A stretch of DNA of 64,000 bases, taken from Annona cherimola (Eukaryota > Streptophyta > Magnoliopsida > Magnoliales > Annonaceae). The stretch is from assembly GCA_030490835.1 (NCBI GenBank), contig CM059975.1, positions 57,279,174-57,343,173 on the forward strand, in the 5' to 3' direction. The notes below the pieces were generated by a model. It was not told the origin of the DNA. It saw only the letters and a list, made by a program, of their open reading frames with translations, and made no database searches. Within the stretch, counting starts at the first letter, position 1. Every line of letters starts with the position of its first letter. Position numbers and translations under genes: made by a program. Below are positions 46,551 through 59,906 of the stretch, in pieces.

Positions 46551-48040
46551 CTTTCCTTAGATAATTGAGGATATTTTCTTTCAACTTCCTCTCGTAACTC
46601 CCAAGTGGCTTCGGATTCTGAATATTGATTCCATTGAACCTTTACATACTCGATCTCCCTGTTCTGAAGCTTCTTGATGTTGGAATCCAGTACTTTGATT
46701 GACCTTTCCTCATAGTTCAAGTGTTCTTGTATTGGCAAATTCTCTACTATCAACACATGGGTCGGATCGGAGACATATTTTAGGAGCATGGAGATATGAA
46801 ACACATTGTGGATGACACTTAGGGCTGGTGGCAGGGCTATTCTGTAGGCTAGGTTGCCTATCTTTTCCAGTACTTCAAAGGGCCTGACATATCTTGGGTT
46901 TAGCTTCCCTCTTTTTCTAAACCAGGTGACCCCTTTGAATGGCGTTACTTTGACAAATACGTGATCCCCAACTTGGATATTCAAATCTCTTCTTTTGCAA
47001 ACGGTGTAACTCTTTTGCCTGCTCTGGGCTGTGAGTATACACTGGCGAATCACTTGTACTTTTTCTGCCATTCTTTTTTAGAGGTCTGGAGCTAACTTCC
47101 TTTCTCCTACTTCATCCCAGTTTAGAGGAGTTCTGCATTTTCGTCCATATAAAGCTTCAAATGAGGCCATTTGAATACTCGCTTGATAACTGTTGTTATA
47201 AGCAAACTCTGCGATAGCCAAATATTTATCCCATGATCCTCCAAATTCCACTGTGCACATCCTTAGCATGTCCTCAACTACTTGATTTACCATTTTTGTC
47301 TGCCCATCAGTTTGAGGATGAAATGTTGTACTAAATTTCAGTTGTGTACCTAAGGTTTGATGTAAACTTTTCCAAAATCGATATGTAAAACTGGAGTCTT
47401 GATCGAAAACTATTGACTTAGGTACTCCATGCAGTCTCACTATCTCCTTATAATAGATCTTAACCAGTCGCTCAGCAGTAAATTTTTTCTTGATGGCTAA
47501 GAAATGAGCCACTTTTGATAATCTATCAACTATTATCCATATAACATCATTTCCATTCTCGGTTCTTGGCAACCCTTCAATAAAATCCATAGTAATATCA
47601 TCCTATTTCCATTCCGGAACTTCAAGCGACTGTAATTTTTCAGGGGTTCTTTGATAATCAGCCTTAACCCTTTGACATGTTAGGCACTTAGTGACATATT
47701 CAGCAATTTCTCTCTTCATATTATTCCACCAATACATCCTTTTGATGTCTTGATATATCTTGGTGCTACCTGGATGCATCGAAAATGGAGAGAAATGTGC
47801 TTCTTTCAATATTTGTTCCTTTATTTTCACTTGATTGGGTATACACAGGCGACCCCTATATCTGTGCATCCCGTGTTCATCTTGTATGTATTCACTGGGA
47901 TTTTTCTTGATCATTTTCTCCACATAATTCTTGAAATCCCCATTTTCTTGTTGAGCTATTTTAATTTGCTCAAATAAATTCGACTGGATTTGTAATTGAG
48001 ACAATCTGACTTGTACCCCAGGTGGGCTTACAATTAATTT
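46547..48040 (-). pseudogene. Tekay 2 pol: integrase with chromodomain
   Basis: One frame carries the zinc-binding region (about 47990-47650; CLTCQRVKADYQ), the catalytic core (ITMDFIEGLPRTENGNDVIW, VFDQDSSFTYRFWKSL, FHPQTDGQTKMVNQVVEDML), the FNVFHISMLLKYV-like tail (VIHNVFHISMLLKYVSDPT) and a chromodomain (EYVKVQWNQYSESEATWEL, KYPQL), ending at the natural stop at 46547. Stops at about 47600 (TGG of PEWKWDD to TAG) and 47075 break it. Tail and chromodomain of Tekay/Del lineage are clear. Confidence 0.92.
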
Positions 48041-49276
48041 TAATTATCTCGATTCTTGTAGTAGCCCTTCTTCCTTTGTGATGAGATGTGCTAAGCTAAC
48101 ATTTCTACTTAGCGCATCAGCTACTACATTAGCTTTGCCTGGATGATATAAAATGTCGAGGTCATAATCCTTGAGTAACTCGAGCCATCTTCGTTGCCTC
48201 ATATTTAACTCCTTTTGAGTAAAAATGTACTTGAGGCTTTTATGATTAGTATAGACCTCACATGTAACTCCATATAAATAACGTCTCCAAATTTTCAAGG
48301 CAAAGACTACTGCTGCCAATTCTAAGTCATGGGTTGGATAGTTTACCTCATTTGGCTTGAGTTACCTGGATGCGTATGATATAACTTTTCCATTTTCCAT
48401 TAATACACATCCTAATCCTATCTTTGAGGCATCACTATAGATTACAAATCCTTCCTTCTCCATAAGTAGTGTGAGAATTGGCGATTTTACCAGTCTTTTC
48501 TTTAATTCCTGAAAGCTATTTTCATATTCCTGTGTCCATTCATACCTAACTCCTTTCCTTGTCAGCTTTGTGAGTGGAGCTGATAATTGTGAGAATCCTT
48601 CCACAAATCTTCTGTAGTAGCCAGCTAATCCTAGAAAATTTCTTATTTCCATGATATTTGTTGGTTGTGGCCACTTTGTTATTGCCTCAATCTTTTGAGG
48701 ATCTACCTGTACTCCTTTCTCAGATATAATGTGGCCGAGAAAGGCTACCTGTTTCAACCAAAATTCACATTTCTTGAATTTAACATATAATTTCTCCCTT
48801 CGGAGAATTTCCAATACTATTCTCAAATGTTTCTCATGCTCTTCTTCTGTCTTTGAATAAATCAGTATATCATCAATGAATACCACCACAAATTGATCCA
48901 AAAATTCTCAAAAATTTTTATTCATCATATTCATAAACACAGCTGGGGCATTCGTTAGTCCAAATGGCATGACTAAGAATTCATAATGCCAATATCTTGT
49001 TCTGAATGTTGTTTTATGGATGTCCTTTGGACATATCCTCAACTGGTGGTAACCTGACTGTAAATCAATTTTCAAAAATATCGAAGCTCCTCTTAATTGA
49101 TCAAAAAGATCATCTATTCTTGGGAGTGAGTACTTATTTTTTACCATTACTTTATTCAATTCTCTGTAGTCAATACAGAGTCTCAAACTCCCATCCTTTT
49201 TCCTTATAAATAGTACAGGAGCTCCCCAAGGTGATGCACTGGGTCTAATAAACCCTTTATCCAATAAATCTTGAAT
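48041..49276 (-). pseudogene. Tekay 2 pol: reverse transcriptase and RNase H
   Basis: [64 protein letters not shown] and the catalytic [11 protein letters not shown]. RNase [17 protein letters not shown] and [20 protein letters not shown]. Stops at 49274 (CAG to TAG), 48905 (TGG to TGA), 48359 (CAA to TAA) and 48041 (CAA to TAA) lie in an otherwise unbroken frame. The catalytic residues visible are conserved. Confidence 0.93.
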
Positions 49277-49994
49277 CTATACTTTCAACTCAGCCAATTC
49301 GATTGGTGTCATCCTATATGGGGCCTTAGATATTGGGGCTGTCCCTGGGATAATTTCTATTTCCATATCCATATCCCGTTTCGGTGGTAGACTACATAGT
49401 TCCTTTGGAAAAATATCTAAAAATTTCTTTACCACTGGAATTTGTTCCATGGGTACCCCATCTCCTTTTATTGTGTTTATAGAGACCAGATAAGTTGTAC
49501 ATTGTTGACGTATCAGCTTAGCTGCTTTCATAGTTGATACCATTCTTATTGTGTTTTCTGGCTGTCTTATTTTATTGATATCTATTTCATATTTTGGTGT
49601 TTCAAATTGCACATTTTTATTTCTACAATCAATTGTTGCACCCCATTGACTTAGCCAATCCATTCCTAGTATGACATCAAATTCTGTCATTGGTAATAGG
49701 ATGAGATCAGCTTCTAATATCTTTGTTCCTATCCTGATAGGACATGCCTTGCAGATTTGATTTATACTTGCCAATCTATATACTGGGGATTCTACATGCA
49801 TAGTACTACTGGTTTCCTCTACTCGAGTGCGTGTGTGATTACGAATTGATATGGTATAAATGAATGCGTAGCTCCAGAATCAAATAAATCTACTGCAGAA
49901 TTTCCTAAAATGTAAATCATACCTGTAATCACTTTCTCCTCCATCTCCTGTGATTCCGTTCGAGTGAGGGCTTGGACACGCACTGGGTTGGCAG
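49277..49994 (-). pseudogene. Tekay 2 pol: aspartic protease
   Basis: The active site reads AVDLFDSGATHSFI, followed, after a 1-bp loss near 49810, by HVESPVYRLASINQICKACP and EFDVILGMDWLSQWGATIDC. The frame changes here from that of gag to that of the rest of pol. The linker to RT ([16 protein letters not shown]) is intact up to the stop at 49274. Confidence 0.9.
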
Positions 49995-51261
49995 CAGTAC
50001 CGGGTCGATTGGCAATGGCGGGGACTTTTTGCTGGGCCGGCCTCCCTCGACCTGGTGCTCCTTGTGGCTTATTCGGACAGTTGGGCGAAATGTGTCCGAC
50101 TTAACCATAGTTGAAGCGCTTTATTATTTTGGCTTCGTCGGTCCCACAGTCCCGGTCCACATGACCCGCTTGGACACATTTGTAGCATTTCCCCGTTCCT
50201 TGTAAACATTCGCCTGAATGGCGTTTGTGGCAAGTTCTGCAAGTCCGGGGGGTGCTCTTGTCGCCGATCTTCTTTTTCCCGGTGATTTCTCTTTTTCCAT
50301 TATTAGCCTCACCTTCCTTAGAGGCTGTAAAGAATTATTTTTGAGCTTGCCTAAGCTCTTGAGTCCTCATAGACTCCATCTCCAATGCCCTAGCCCTCTC
50401 AATGTTAAAGGCATAGTCTTTTATTAATAATGGGGCTAACCCCTCTCTTAGCTGGGGCCTTAGTCCCCTTTGGAACCTTTGTGCCTTATTTTCCGGCACA
50501 TTGGCAATCCATGACACATATCTCGCCAAGGTGTTAAATTTTGTAGCATATTCTGTGACTGTCATCCTACCTTGGTAGAGTTTCTCAAATTCTATCACCC
50601 TCTGGCTCTGTAGCCCTATAGGGAGATATTCTTTATTGAATTCCTACAAAAATTCATGGCAAGTAACTTGCTCTGGATGTGGCATGGTGACCATTAGGGT
50701 TTCCCACCATTCATAGGTGTCTTTTACCAGTAGGTGGGTAGTGCACAACACTTTCTGCTGATAATTGCAGGGCGATATCCTGAATAATTTCTTTATTTCT
50801 GTAATCCACTGCTCTGCAATGAGGGGATCCGGTTCCCCTGCAAACTTAGGCGGGCGCTGGGCAAGAAAGGCATTGATAGCCTTTCTGTCGGACTCAAGGA
50901 GACTATCCTCCACTCCCCTTGACGTGCCAGGATTGGCCGAGGGCCTTGGTCTTTCCCCGTCTCCTCTTGATGGTGGGGCCTGCTTGTTCCGCATCTCTTG
51001 TAATAACCCAGCAGTCTGGGTTGTCCATTGCTGCATAACTTTCTCGATGGCCGCAACAATTCTTTCTTCTATGTTGACCTCTACTTGAGGTTTAGGGCTT
51101 TCCTCTCGCCGTGGGCGGGTCCTAGAGGTTTGTTCTTCAGATTCTGCCCTATACGTTCTTTTACTGGCTTCGCCCCTTGCTTGATCTACCGATTCTTCCA
51201 TTAGGGCCTTTCCTTTGTTGACTCTTGCTCTAGCTCTGGTGAGTGGCATTCTTAACTTCAC
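49995..51261 (-). pseudogene. Tekay 2 gag
   Basis: The start at 51261 is 185 bp past the 5' LTR. The N-terminal third is charged and disordered; the core holds FLAQRPPKFAGEPDPLIAEQW and, after a stop at 50641, EFEKLYQGRMTVTEYATKFN and VPENKAQRFQRGLRPQLR. Three knuckles follow: CRTCHKRHSGEC, CYKCVQAGHVDRDC and a third with its first cysteines changed (FNYG, then a TAA, then VGHISPNC). Stops at 50641, 50332 and about 50102 inactivate it. Confidence 0.92.
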
Positions 51262-51425
51262 AAAACATTCATTAGTATAACATCAATATTTATCATATCA
51301 TAGTCACATGTTCATACAATTCACATATATTATACATTGTAATAAATAATAAATCAATGGATCATAATCATAATTTTATGTATCCTAACTTGATCATTTC
51401 TTTCCTTTTCTGCCTATTTACAAAT

Positions 51426-51441
51426 CCATGCTCTGATACCA
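51426..51441 (-). other. Primer binding site of Tekay 2 (initiator-Met tRNA)
   Basis: TGGTATCAGAGCATGG on the minus strand, 5 bp from the 5' LTR. Confidence 0.93.
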
Positions 51442-51446
51442 ACTTC

Positions 51447-53976
51447 TGTGGCGCCCCGAACCGAGGTGCCAAGAAGCCTTACTCCGGGATCATTTTGATT
51501 GGTAAACGTAACTCAGGATTGTTGCCCTGATCACACGGCAGGTTTTTTTATCAACAATATATGGAAAATTCTCATCATTCATCCAATTTGAAATATATTT
51601 CACATAACACAGTTATGATAAAAAACTGTTCCATAAACATTTTCATAAAAATATACCTTTCCATGTCAAAATTATCATCGTTGTCTTTACATAAAGTTTA
51701 CATATACATCATTTATATCAAAAACTACATAACACTTGGCATGCTGCCTTCATCAACATTTCCCGTCTGTTGTTGAAAAAGCATGGGTGAGTAATAACAC
51801 TCAGTAAGCAAGCCATACATAATTTTTCAATCATTTTCATGAATTTCAAAAAATGCAAATGCAATGCATACATACAATTCATGACATTCCTTTAGATGCG
51901 ACGCTAGCTAGGCGCCCATCCCATACATGCTCCCATTTCAGGGAAGTCGCCACCGGCCTGGGCCTATTAAACGACTTGGCAATAGCGAGGAGGACATTCG
52001 ATCCGCTTACTCCCTCGACTAATGCCTATTCCTCGTGGACATGCTCATTTACATACACGTGCCGGCATGCCATTTGCAAATCATAAACAATTTCATAAAA
52101 AGCATTAAAAAATAATTTAACAAACACATTTTAGTTCATGTAAAGCAGTTATAGGTATGACCAACCTTAAATAAATTTCATAAAGCAATTCACAAACAAT
52201 TTCAAGCATTTTAGAAATAATTTGCAAAACATATAACTCGCTTACCTTCTCAGTGGGTGTCTTCGACCTTTTCTTTTCTTTTTCCTATTCAAGGAAAAAG
52301 GATAATTTTATTTCTTCTATTCAAGCTGCTTCCCATGCATGCTCTATAATATTTGGGCTTTATTTCTTTATATGGATATTTTTATCCATAGGTTCCTCAA
52401 AATTTTCATCCTTATATTTAAATATTAATCTCAAATTTTCTCCAAAATTACGCTGTTTACTGTAGCAAATTACTGTTCATCCGAGTTAGTGTTCATAGGG
52501 ACGTTTTTACTGTTCATGGGTTCCAAAAATTGATATTTTTTCTAAAAATAAAAAATACCATGACATACCTTATGCCTAGTATATCATAGGAAATTTCATA
52601 CATTTTGAATTTATCATCATTTACTTGGCAAAAAAAATCATTTTCTCCATATACTAAAAATCAACATAAATCCACTTAAGCATAATCCTTAATTCCAAAA
52701 ATCATAAAATTAATATATCATCATCACAACATCATATTTATTCATCCCAAATCATCATTTATCATTTTTGGAGCATTATTTTCTCATACCATATGTTATC
52801 TTCCCGAATACTCTATCTTCGCTCCAAATCTTTGATGTTTTCACATAATTTCAATTAAGCATTATATCTCTACTTATTTTCTCATGATTAGGAATTATTT
52901 AAGCATGGTTTTACCCTATTTAACATTCGAAAGAAATTTTGGTGAAAATTACTTACCCGAAATGGAGATACTCCTCTTTTTCTCACACTTTTTCTCTCCA
53001 ACCTTCTATTCTTCTTTCTACTCAAGGCTAAAACGTGTGGGGATGGGAAATGAAGTTGCTCAAGTGATTTTTGAGCTTGGGATGGCTGTGAATTCGTCCA
53101 AGGAATGCTCCCCTATTTATAGTGCTTCAAATTTCATGAATTTGCATTTTACCCCCTCTAGCTCAAGGTGTAAAATTGCAAATGTATTTTTTTCTAATTT
53201 CCAAAGATGCCTTGAGCCAAGAGCAGCCACCCTAGGCCTGCTTCAGCCCCCCTATAGCAGCCCTAATTTTCTACCTATTTGTTTTATTTTTAAAATTATT
53301 TAAATTAAGCTAAATTAATCCTAGCCATTGATCTTTGATTATGATGAATTTTGACCATTGATTTTGGTCAAGATACCCCCCTGCACAACCTGACATGTAG
53401 CTGCGTTGCTTTTAATTTTTTAATTTTTAATTTATTTATTTTAATTAAAAGTCAAATGCTTAATTAATGTAAAGTTGATTCACTTTTTCACTTTGTATTT
53501 GATGCTTCATCTTGACCTTTGATTTGTGATTTTCATCACATATTTACCCATCCATCATATCCATCATAAATTTTTAACCATCCATAAAAAATTTCATCCA
53601 ATTCCGACGCCCGGATTGCAATTTATGAATTTTTTTCTATTTTTCCACAAAAATCCAAATGTGGATTAAAATATCCAAAAGAATTGCTATTTCGTCTTGT
53701 AGTGATTAAATCTCTATTTAGTCTTTTTGTGATTAAGTTAATCCAAGTGATTAACTCTTAATCATGTGTCTTAATTCCCGTTTACTATTCACGTTTACTA
53801 TTTACGTGCACTATTCACGGGGTTAAATTCCTAATTGCATTATTTCAATCTCTAATACACATATTCATCAATATAATTCATGAATTTTTGTTTATTCATA
53901 AAATAATTACAAAATTACAAATATCGAAATGACACGTATACGGTCGAAATGACGCGTATACGATCGGGGTTTCACA
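51447..53976 (-). repeat. 5' LTR of Tekay 2
   Basis: 2530 bp, ending in TTTCACA and followed by ATAAT. Aside from the MITE and the identical block it differs from the left LTR mostly by transitions at CpG sites, for example in the first 120 bp. Non-coding. Confidence 0.93.
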
Positions 53977-55786
53977 ATAATGGAACCCTACATAGAGACC
54001 CCCCATATCTAAAGCTTTACCATATCTCACATAAGATAGCACAAGACGATGCTATATGATGTATATGTTTAAGGCGCAGAGCTATGGTGGACATATGGAA
54101 GGCACCAAGGTACCAACTTTCTAATCGATTGCTAGTTTAAGAATTTATAGTTATACTAAATTGACAGGTTATGTAGGCATAATCTGTAAGGAAAAGCAAC
54201 CTTACACCATGAAAAGAGAAGATAGAAATGAGAAAGGTAGGAAAAAGGGAGTTTCTTTTTTACTCTTTTATGAATGTATTATGTTAGACGTTATGAAAAT
54301 ATAAATGCATTTGATTTCATTCAGATGCTAAGTATATATATGAAAAAGGAAAGGTCATTGATCTTACTAGATTATATAATTGACTATGTATGATGATTCT
54401 ATGATCAGAGATGTCATATTTACTATATATGATGCAAATAATTTTGTGATAAGATATGATATTGACATAATTTTATATGTTGCATTCTACAACATGCCTA
54501 ACACCTTAGTTTTTGAACAAGAGAAAGGCAGTTGCTGATGTGAGTCAAGAAGAAAGAAGAGAAGCCAATAGCAAGTCTAAACTACCAAGGGCAGTGACGA
54601 TAAGTGAGTCCAAGGGCTCGTCAACGATGGGCAAATATAAATCTCGAGTCAAAGGATTGGAGGTGTTACCGCTATAAGGATACCTCATAGGTAGAAAGAG
54701 TGGAGGAAATGATAACCGCAGCTTTAGAAGGAGCTATGCAGTAGGCCACTCGAGATTGAGTGGCCCAGACAGTAGAGGTGATACGAATTCTTTGGGAAAA
54801 TACCCAATGTGACCAATTAAGAGAAGGTGGAAGAAACGAGACGGTACAGGTAATAATTTTTAACCTAGTACCCAAACTTTTAAGGGTTGATCATAATAAT
54901 ATAACAACGAATAAAAAGGTTATTAATGCCTTTCTAGCTCAGTATCCACCTAAGTTCTCAGGTGAATCAGATTTTATTCATGCTGAGCAGTGGATGACTG
55001 AACCCAAGAACATGTTTAAGATTTGAACATGTAGTCTTATGTGATATCCAAGCATTGATTGACAATGCTTATAAGTAATAGGAAACCCTAAATGGCTATT
55101 ATGCCAAAATTACAGAAGGTAATCTGGAAGAATTGATGAGAAATATTTTCCAATAGGACACCAGGATGTAATACATGTTGGTAATGAACATGTACAATTA
55201 GGGCAAGGATAACTTGCCACTAAAGACTAAGGAACCTGGTATAAGGAAAAGAAAGGAGTAAGAAAGGTTAGTTCAACCAAAGTTACTTGCAGCTATTGGT
55301 TGATAGAAAATCTCTGCAAATTATTGCAAAAAGGTGCAGCAAACTATGCCTAGTTAGCATGTATGGAAGGAAAAGAAGATTACACATATGATGCCACAGA
55401 AGTTGGTAATGGTAGATAAATGAAGAAAAATGAAGGCAAGAATAATTGTCAGGATTCTCTTTAATTCCGATGTGGTCGGAAGATAAGTGTGAGAGGTAAT
55501 TCTCTATGATGACAATGAGCTCATGAGAAATGGAGATAAGCTCTATGTACAAGGAAAAACTAGTGTGAAATGACATAAAAGAAAGGGCAAATGCCAATGA
55601 GAAACCCATGTGTGAACAAGGAACAGTAGAGATGAGCAATAGGTCTAATGGACAAAGGTTAAAAACGCCACCAAGATAGAGTAACGCAATGAAAGCATGA
55701 TGATACATTGGAAGTATTGGAAAAATAATGATAAAGTCTTACCCCGATATTTGAAATGTAATAAGTTTCGGGACGAAACCTGTCAT
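53977..55786 (+). pseudogene. Tekay 3 internal region with gag remnant, no pol
   Basis: This continues the leader from 43702. An open stretch at 54760-55026 reads a gag N-terminal core (KVINAFLAQYPPKFSGESDFIHAEQWMTEPKNMFKI, only parts of which exceed chance; key blocks FLAQYPPKF and AEQWMTE). After it, 750 bp of heavily broken sequence lead to the PPT with no protease, RT or integrase signature. With 43268-43702 the whole internal part is only about 2.25 kb, so the element looks non-autonomous, gag-only, or internally deleted. Confidence 0.75.
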
Positions 55787-55799
55787 AAGGGGGGAGAAT
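55764..55799 (+). other. Pre-PPT hairpin and polypurine tract (Tekay 3)
   Basis: GTTTCGGGACGAAACC is followed by AAGGGGGGAGAAT (55787-55799), which abuts the LTR at 55800. Confidence 0.9.
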
Positions 55800-57631
55800 T
55801 GTGATACCCGGACCCAAGTAGGACTTATATGAAGGCATTAGGCATGTAATTATGATACATGTATGCCTTGAATGATTTATGGATGATTTAATGATATTTT
55901 GCAATTAAGGTTCAATTAGGAATGGTGATTAAAGTTAATCGTCGGAGTCCAAAGTGAGTCAATATGACTAAAGTGGCTTAATGAGGATTGGGAAATTATA
56001 ATTATCATGATTTAATTAATGGAGAGTAGAATGACAATTATGGAATTATGATGATATATATATTCGAAAATTCATAACTTGACGCCTACAAGGCGGAATG
56101 AGACGAAATTTGAAAGGTAAGCACATGATTTTGTGCCCAATCTTATGGAAGGATTGGATTATGAAAATTATTATAGGATTAGGATGATAATTATTTATTT
56201 TCATCCAAAATCCAAAAGATAAATTCAAGTGGTCATAAATGGAGTTAGAAAACTCGGTTTGAGATGAAACTGAGAGAGATGGATAAAATGATATGACGAA
56301 TGATATGGTAAGAGTGGATTAAGCTAATTATTAAAGAATTTTCTTGATCACTACAAGACGAAACACATTTATGGGAGAAAAGATAAAAAAAAATTAATGC
56401 ATGAACCAAGGTGGAAACCATAGACGTTGAAGAGCATCAAAATCTGATTTTTTGGATTTTTTAAAAATCCAAACATTACATGTAAATGGGCTATGACCTA
56501 GGGAAGTTAATGTATGGTAGATTGAGGTGCATTTAAGGCAAAAAATGCCAAACTAAAGGGCTGCCATGTGAGACGTTGCAAGTGGACAGCTTGATATCCC
56601 ATTAATGTTTTGATTTTATGGATTTTATGAAATATAAATCATGTAATTTACTTGGAGGTGGTTGTGCCACATTGCTTAAGGAATAAGGGGGTCTTAATAA
56701 GGTCATTTAATGAAGTCAAATAGGGAATTAATTGTTGGAAAATTTCAGCAACTTTCTAAGGGACTTAACGTGCAAGGAAGAAAGGAAAGAGAGAGGAAAA
56801 AAGAGAGGGGAAAAAAACTCTCCAAGGACCAGCTGCTGTGCACATCCAAACCCAGAAAGGAGGAGAGAAAAAGAGAAAGAAAAGGAGAAGGAAAAGAGGA
56901 AGGCAAGGCCTGGTAGCAAGCTCGGGAAGTTTGGGACAAAGAATCGACGAAATCAGGTAGGTACCCGTTGAGTTTAAGCCTTCCAATTTCAAAGTTTTCT
57001 TCTTGATTTAGAATCATGGTTTTGATTCATAAAAGACCTCTTAAAGGAAATTTTAAAGGATTAAAGATTATTAGTTAAATAAGCTGATTTATAAAGTTTA
57101 ATTTGGGGATTAATCAGCCCATATCATCTAATCTACACTTATATGTAGTAAATCTGAACTAGGAAAGAAAAATATGGAAGAAATAGTTAATGACCAATTT
57201 TTAGCATGAAAATTTATGGAAAGACTCATGATGTGGTGATTAAGTAATGAAAAAAATTTCAACTTAAAATAATAATCATGTTGCAAATTAAAAATCTGGG
57301 AAAAATCAACCTGGACAAGATTGAACAAATGTCAGGATCAGCTGCACCAAATGATTTTTAATAATTTTATACAAGGGATTTTTAGCCTAAAAGTTTATAT
57401 GATATATACTACATCCTTCATATTACACTACCAAAATAAAAATTGATTTTTTAAGGGTATAAATATACCTAATAATTAATGTGATTTGGACTGTCTGAAA
57501 ATAGCTGCTGCTGTCCAGCATGGTAAAAATACTTAAATAAATATAAATACTCCATATGTTGTGCAAGAAATATTTATTTTGGTTAATTCATGAATCTATT
57601 AAGGTATGATGAAAATTTCAGGTCAAACCTA
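55800..57631 (+). repeat. 3' LTR of Tekay 3, left part
   Basis: It starts TGTGATACCCGGACCC. It matches 32855-33925 and, inverted, the solo LTR ending at 30856. A purine-rich tract runs about 56775-56925. It is cut at 57631 by an inverted LTR insertion; the rest is outside the window. Low-complexity frames around 56710-57017 are not genes. Confidence 0.88.
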
Positions 57632-58563
57632 TGTGGCGCCCCAAAACCAGGCGTCACATCCTGAGCCTTACCTCAGGATCGTATTGATTGGTAAACGTGA
57701 TCAGGATTATTACCTTGTCACACGACGTGTTTTAACGGATGTTTATCCAAATTTAATATTTCCTCATAAGATTTTGATTTCTCATATTTTCATCTCAAAC
57801 ATATCTAGGTCATTTCCAACCCATTATCATATACAAAGCATGCTGATCAAATACATAAATCAGATGTCACTGTATGTATTAACCATAGTCATCAACATAA
57901 AACATTCGAATGGTTACAATCATTCAACATGAATTATTTCATAACATAGAAGTACTAAAATTTTTCCATGACTTTCTGAAGCTGGAACTTGCTCCTTTGT
58001 CATTTCCTGTCTTTCACCTGTCTTTGGGTTTGGAAAAAAAAATCGTGAGTCGAAACTCAATAAAAAAGCTATTTGCATTTTATAGGCAATTCATTTCAAG
58101 TAACATTTTGCATTTAAAATCATCTTGGAAAGAAACTTATACCTTTTCAAAAGGTATATCTTGAAAACACAAATCTTGTACCCATCACGAGTACGGTATG
58201 CATAATGTCATATAAAAACATGAACATATCCATCATATCTCCCTTGGGATGGAAGCTAGCCAGACGACCATCCGTCCACGTCATCTCCCATTTCAGAGAG
58301 GGCTCCGCTGGCCTTGGGCCTATTTTAGCGACTTGGCCACACCAAGGGGGGACAATCGGTCCGCTTATACCCTTCAAGTGGACCTAGTATCCTGTGCACA
58401 TGAACTTTTCATAAATCCGTCTTTAACATGCTAGCATAATTTTTCAATCAGAAACATATAATCACATCATTTTTCCATAACATTTATCAAAGAAAATTTC
58501 ATAACGTCGCATTGAAGTAAAAACATCATTTCAACACCATTTAGCTAAGGAATGGCCATCCTT
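57632..58563 (-). repeat. Inverted Tekay-type LTR, end part
   Basis: It starts on the plus strand with TGTGGCGCCCCAAAACCAGGCGTCACA, written here only to its first blocks, and carries the GTAAACGTGATCAGGATT block and the CTTTCACCTGTCTTTGGG U5 block found in 27070-30856. It breaks at 58563 within CCATCCTT, where a second copy begins. Confidence 0.85.
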
Positions 58564-59906
58564 TGTGGCGCCCCAACCCGAGCGTCACATCCCTAGCCTT
58601 ACCTCGGGATCGTTATTGACTGGTAAACGTGATCAGGATTGTTGCCCTGTCACACGGCGGGTTTTTAACGGATATTTTTCCAATTAAATATATTTTTATA
58701 GAGGTTTATTTTTCTCATAATTACATCTCATGCATAACTAGGTTATTTCCAACCAGTCATCACATAGCAAATCAAATTGTTCCAGAAACATTTCCATATT
58801 CTCCTAAATCAGATGTCACAGCATGTATTAACTATAGTCGTCAACATAAAACATCAATGTAATTACATCCATTCATCATGAGTTTTTTTTATATCATGAG
58901 ACTGCTAATGTTTTTCCCTTGCTTTAGTGATATTGTCTTTTACTCCTTTGCCGAGTCTCTTCTTTCACCTGTCTATGGGCTAGGAAAATGAAAACGTGAG
59001 TGATACACTCAATAAGCAAGCTTTATAAAATTTCCAAGAAAAAAATTTCAAAAGAAATCCATTTTCAACAAAAATATTTCTCTCCATTTAGCAGAGACAC
59101 TTATCAAGTGATCAACTACCTGCGGAGCAGAAATCTTTTATTTATAATCATTATGGAAAGCAATATTATACCCCCTCGGGGATATATAATGACAATGTGA
59201 TGAATGCAATTAATCCCTTAGGATGGAGGCTAGCTAGGTGACCATCCGTCCTCATATTCTCCCATCCAGGGAGTCGCCGCCGGCCCTTGGCCTATTTTAG
59301 CGACTCGGTTACACCTAAGGTGGACAATCGGTCCACTTATTCCTTTAAAGTGAATCTTATGCATTGTGCACATGAATCTATCCATGACATGCTAGCATGA
59401 TTTTTCACACATAATATCATAGGATAGAAATTTTCATCAATTATAAAGCAAGTTTTATAAATCAATTTTCAAGACATAGTAAACTAAGGAATGACCATCC
59501 TTAAAAATTTAGAAATAAATTTCAAATAGCATTTTCTAAATCAATAAAAGAAATTAAAACATCATTTACAATCATTTCAAAGAAATTTAAGAAATAAAAA
59601 TTCATTTAGAAAATTTGCTTACTTACCTTGTTCGTGAGAGCTTTCCGGATCGACTTTTTCCTTTCCTTTGCCTATGAAAGAATAATATAATATTCACATA
59701 AATTTCTTTTGCTTGCATTTATTTAGTTTTCCAACCCATTTTCATAAATAATCATGACCCGCTTAATTTCCAAGTCGGGTGTACATACATCATATACTTA
59801 TGTATATCAATCCTTCATTATACAACACATTTAGTTCCCATATACTAATCTCAAATTTTGAGATCATCAAATCAGAAATATACTACACATTTTTCCATCT
59901 CATTTT
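58564..59906 (-). repeat. Second inverted Tekay-type LTR, end part
   Basis: It starts TGTGGCGCCCCAACCC after the flank TCCTT, lying inside the previous LTR at the same orientation. It is cut by copia element 2 at 59906. Blocks shared with the previous copy include GGGAGTCGCCGCCGG (59267) and the GTCCACTTATTCC region. Confidence 0.85.

Larger units (their letters stand above)
43703..53976 (-). mobile_element. Tekay/Del chromovirus element 2, complete
   Basis: 10,274 bp with LTRs 43703-46511 and 51447-53976 and the target duplication ATAAT (43698-43702 and 53977-53981). On the minus strand the order is LTR, initiator-Met primer site, gag with three knuckles, protease, RT, RNase H, integrase, chromodomain, PPT, LTR. 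The coding frame is remarkably whole: one 1-bp shift near 49810 and about nine premature stops, most explained by C-to-T or G-to-A. It lies within Tekay 3. Confidence 0.95.

Noticed and set aside
56710..57017. Several overlapping charged frames on both strands
   Set aside because: Same purine tract in the Tekay 3 LTR; all frames are open because of composition.
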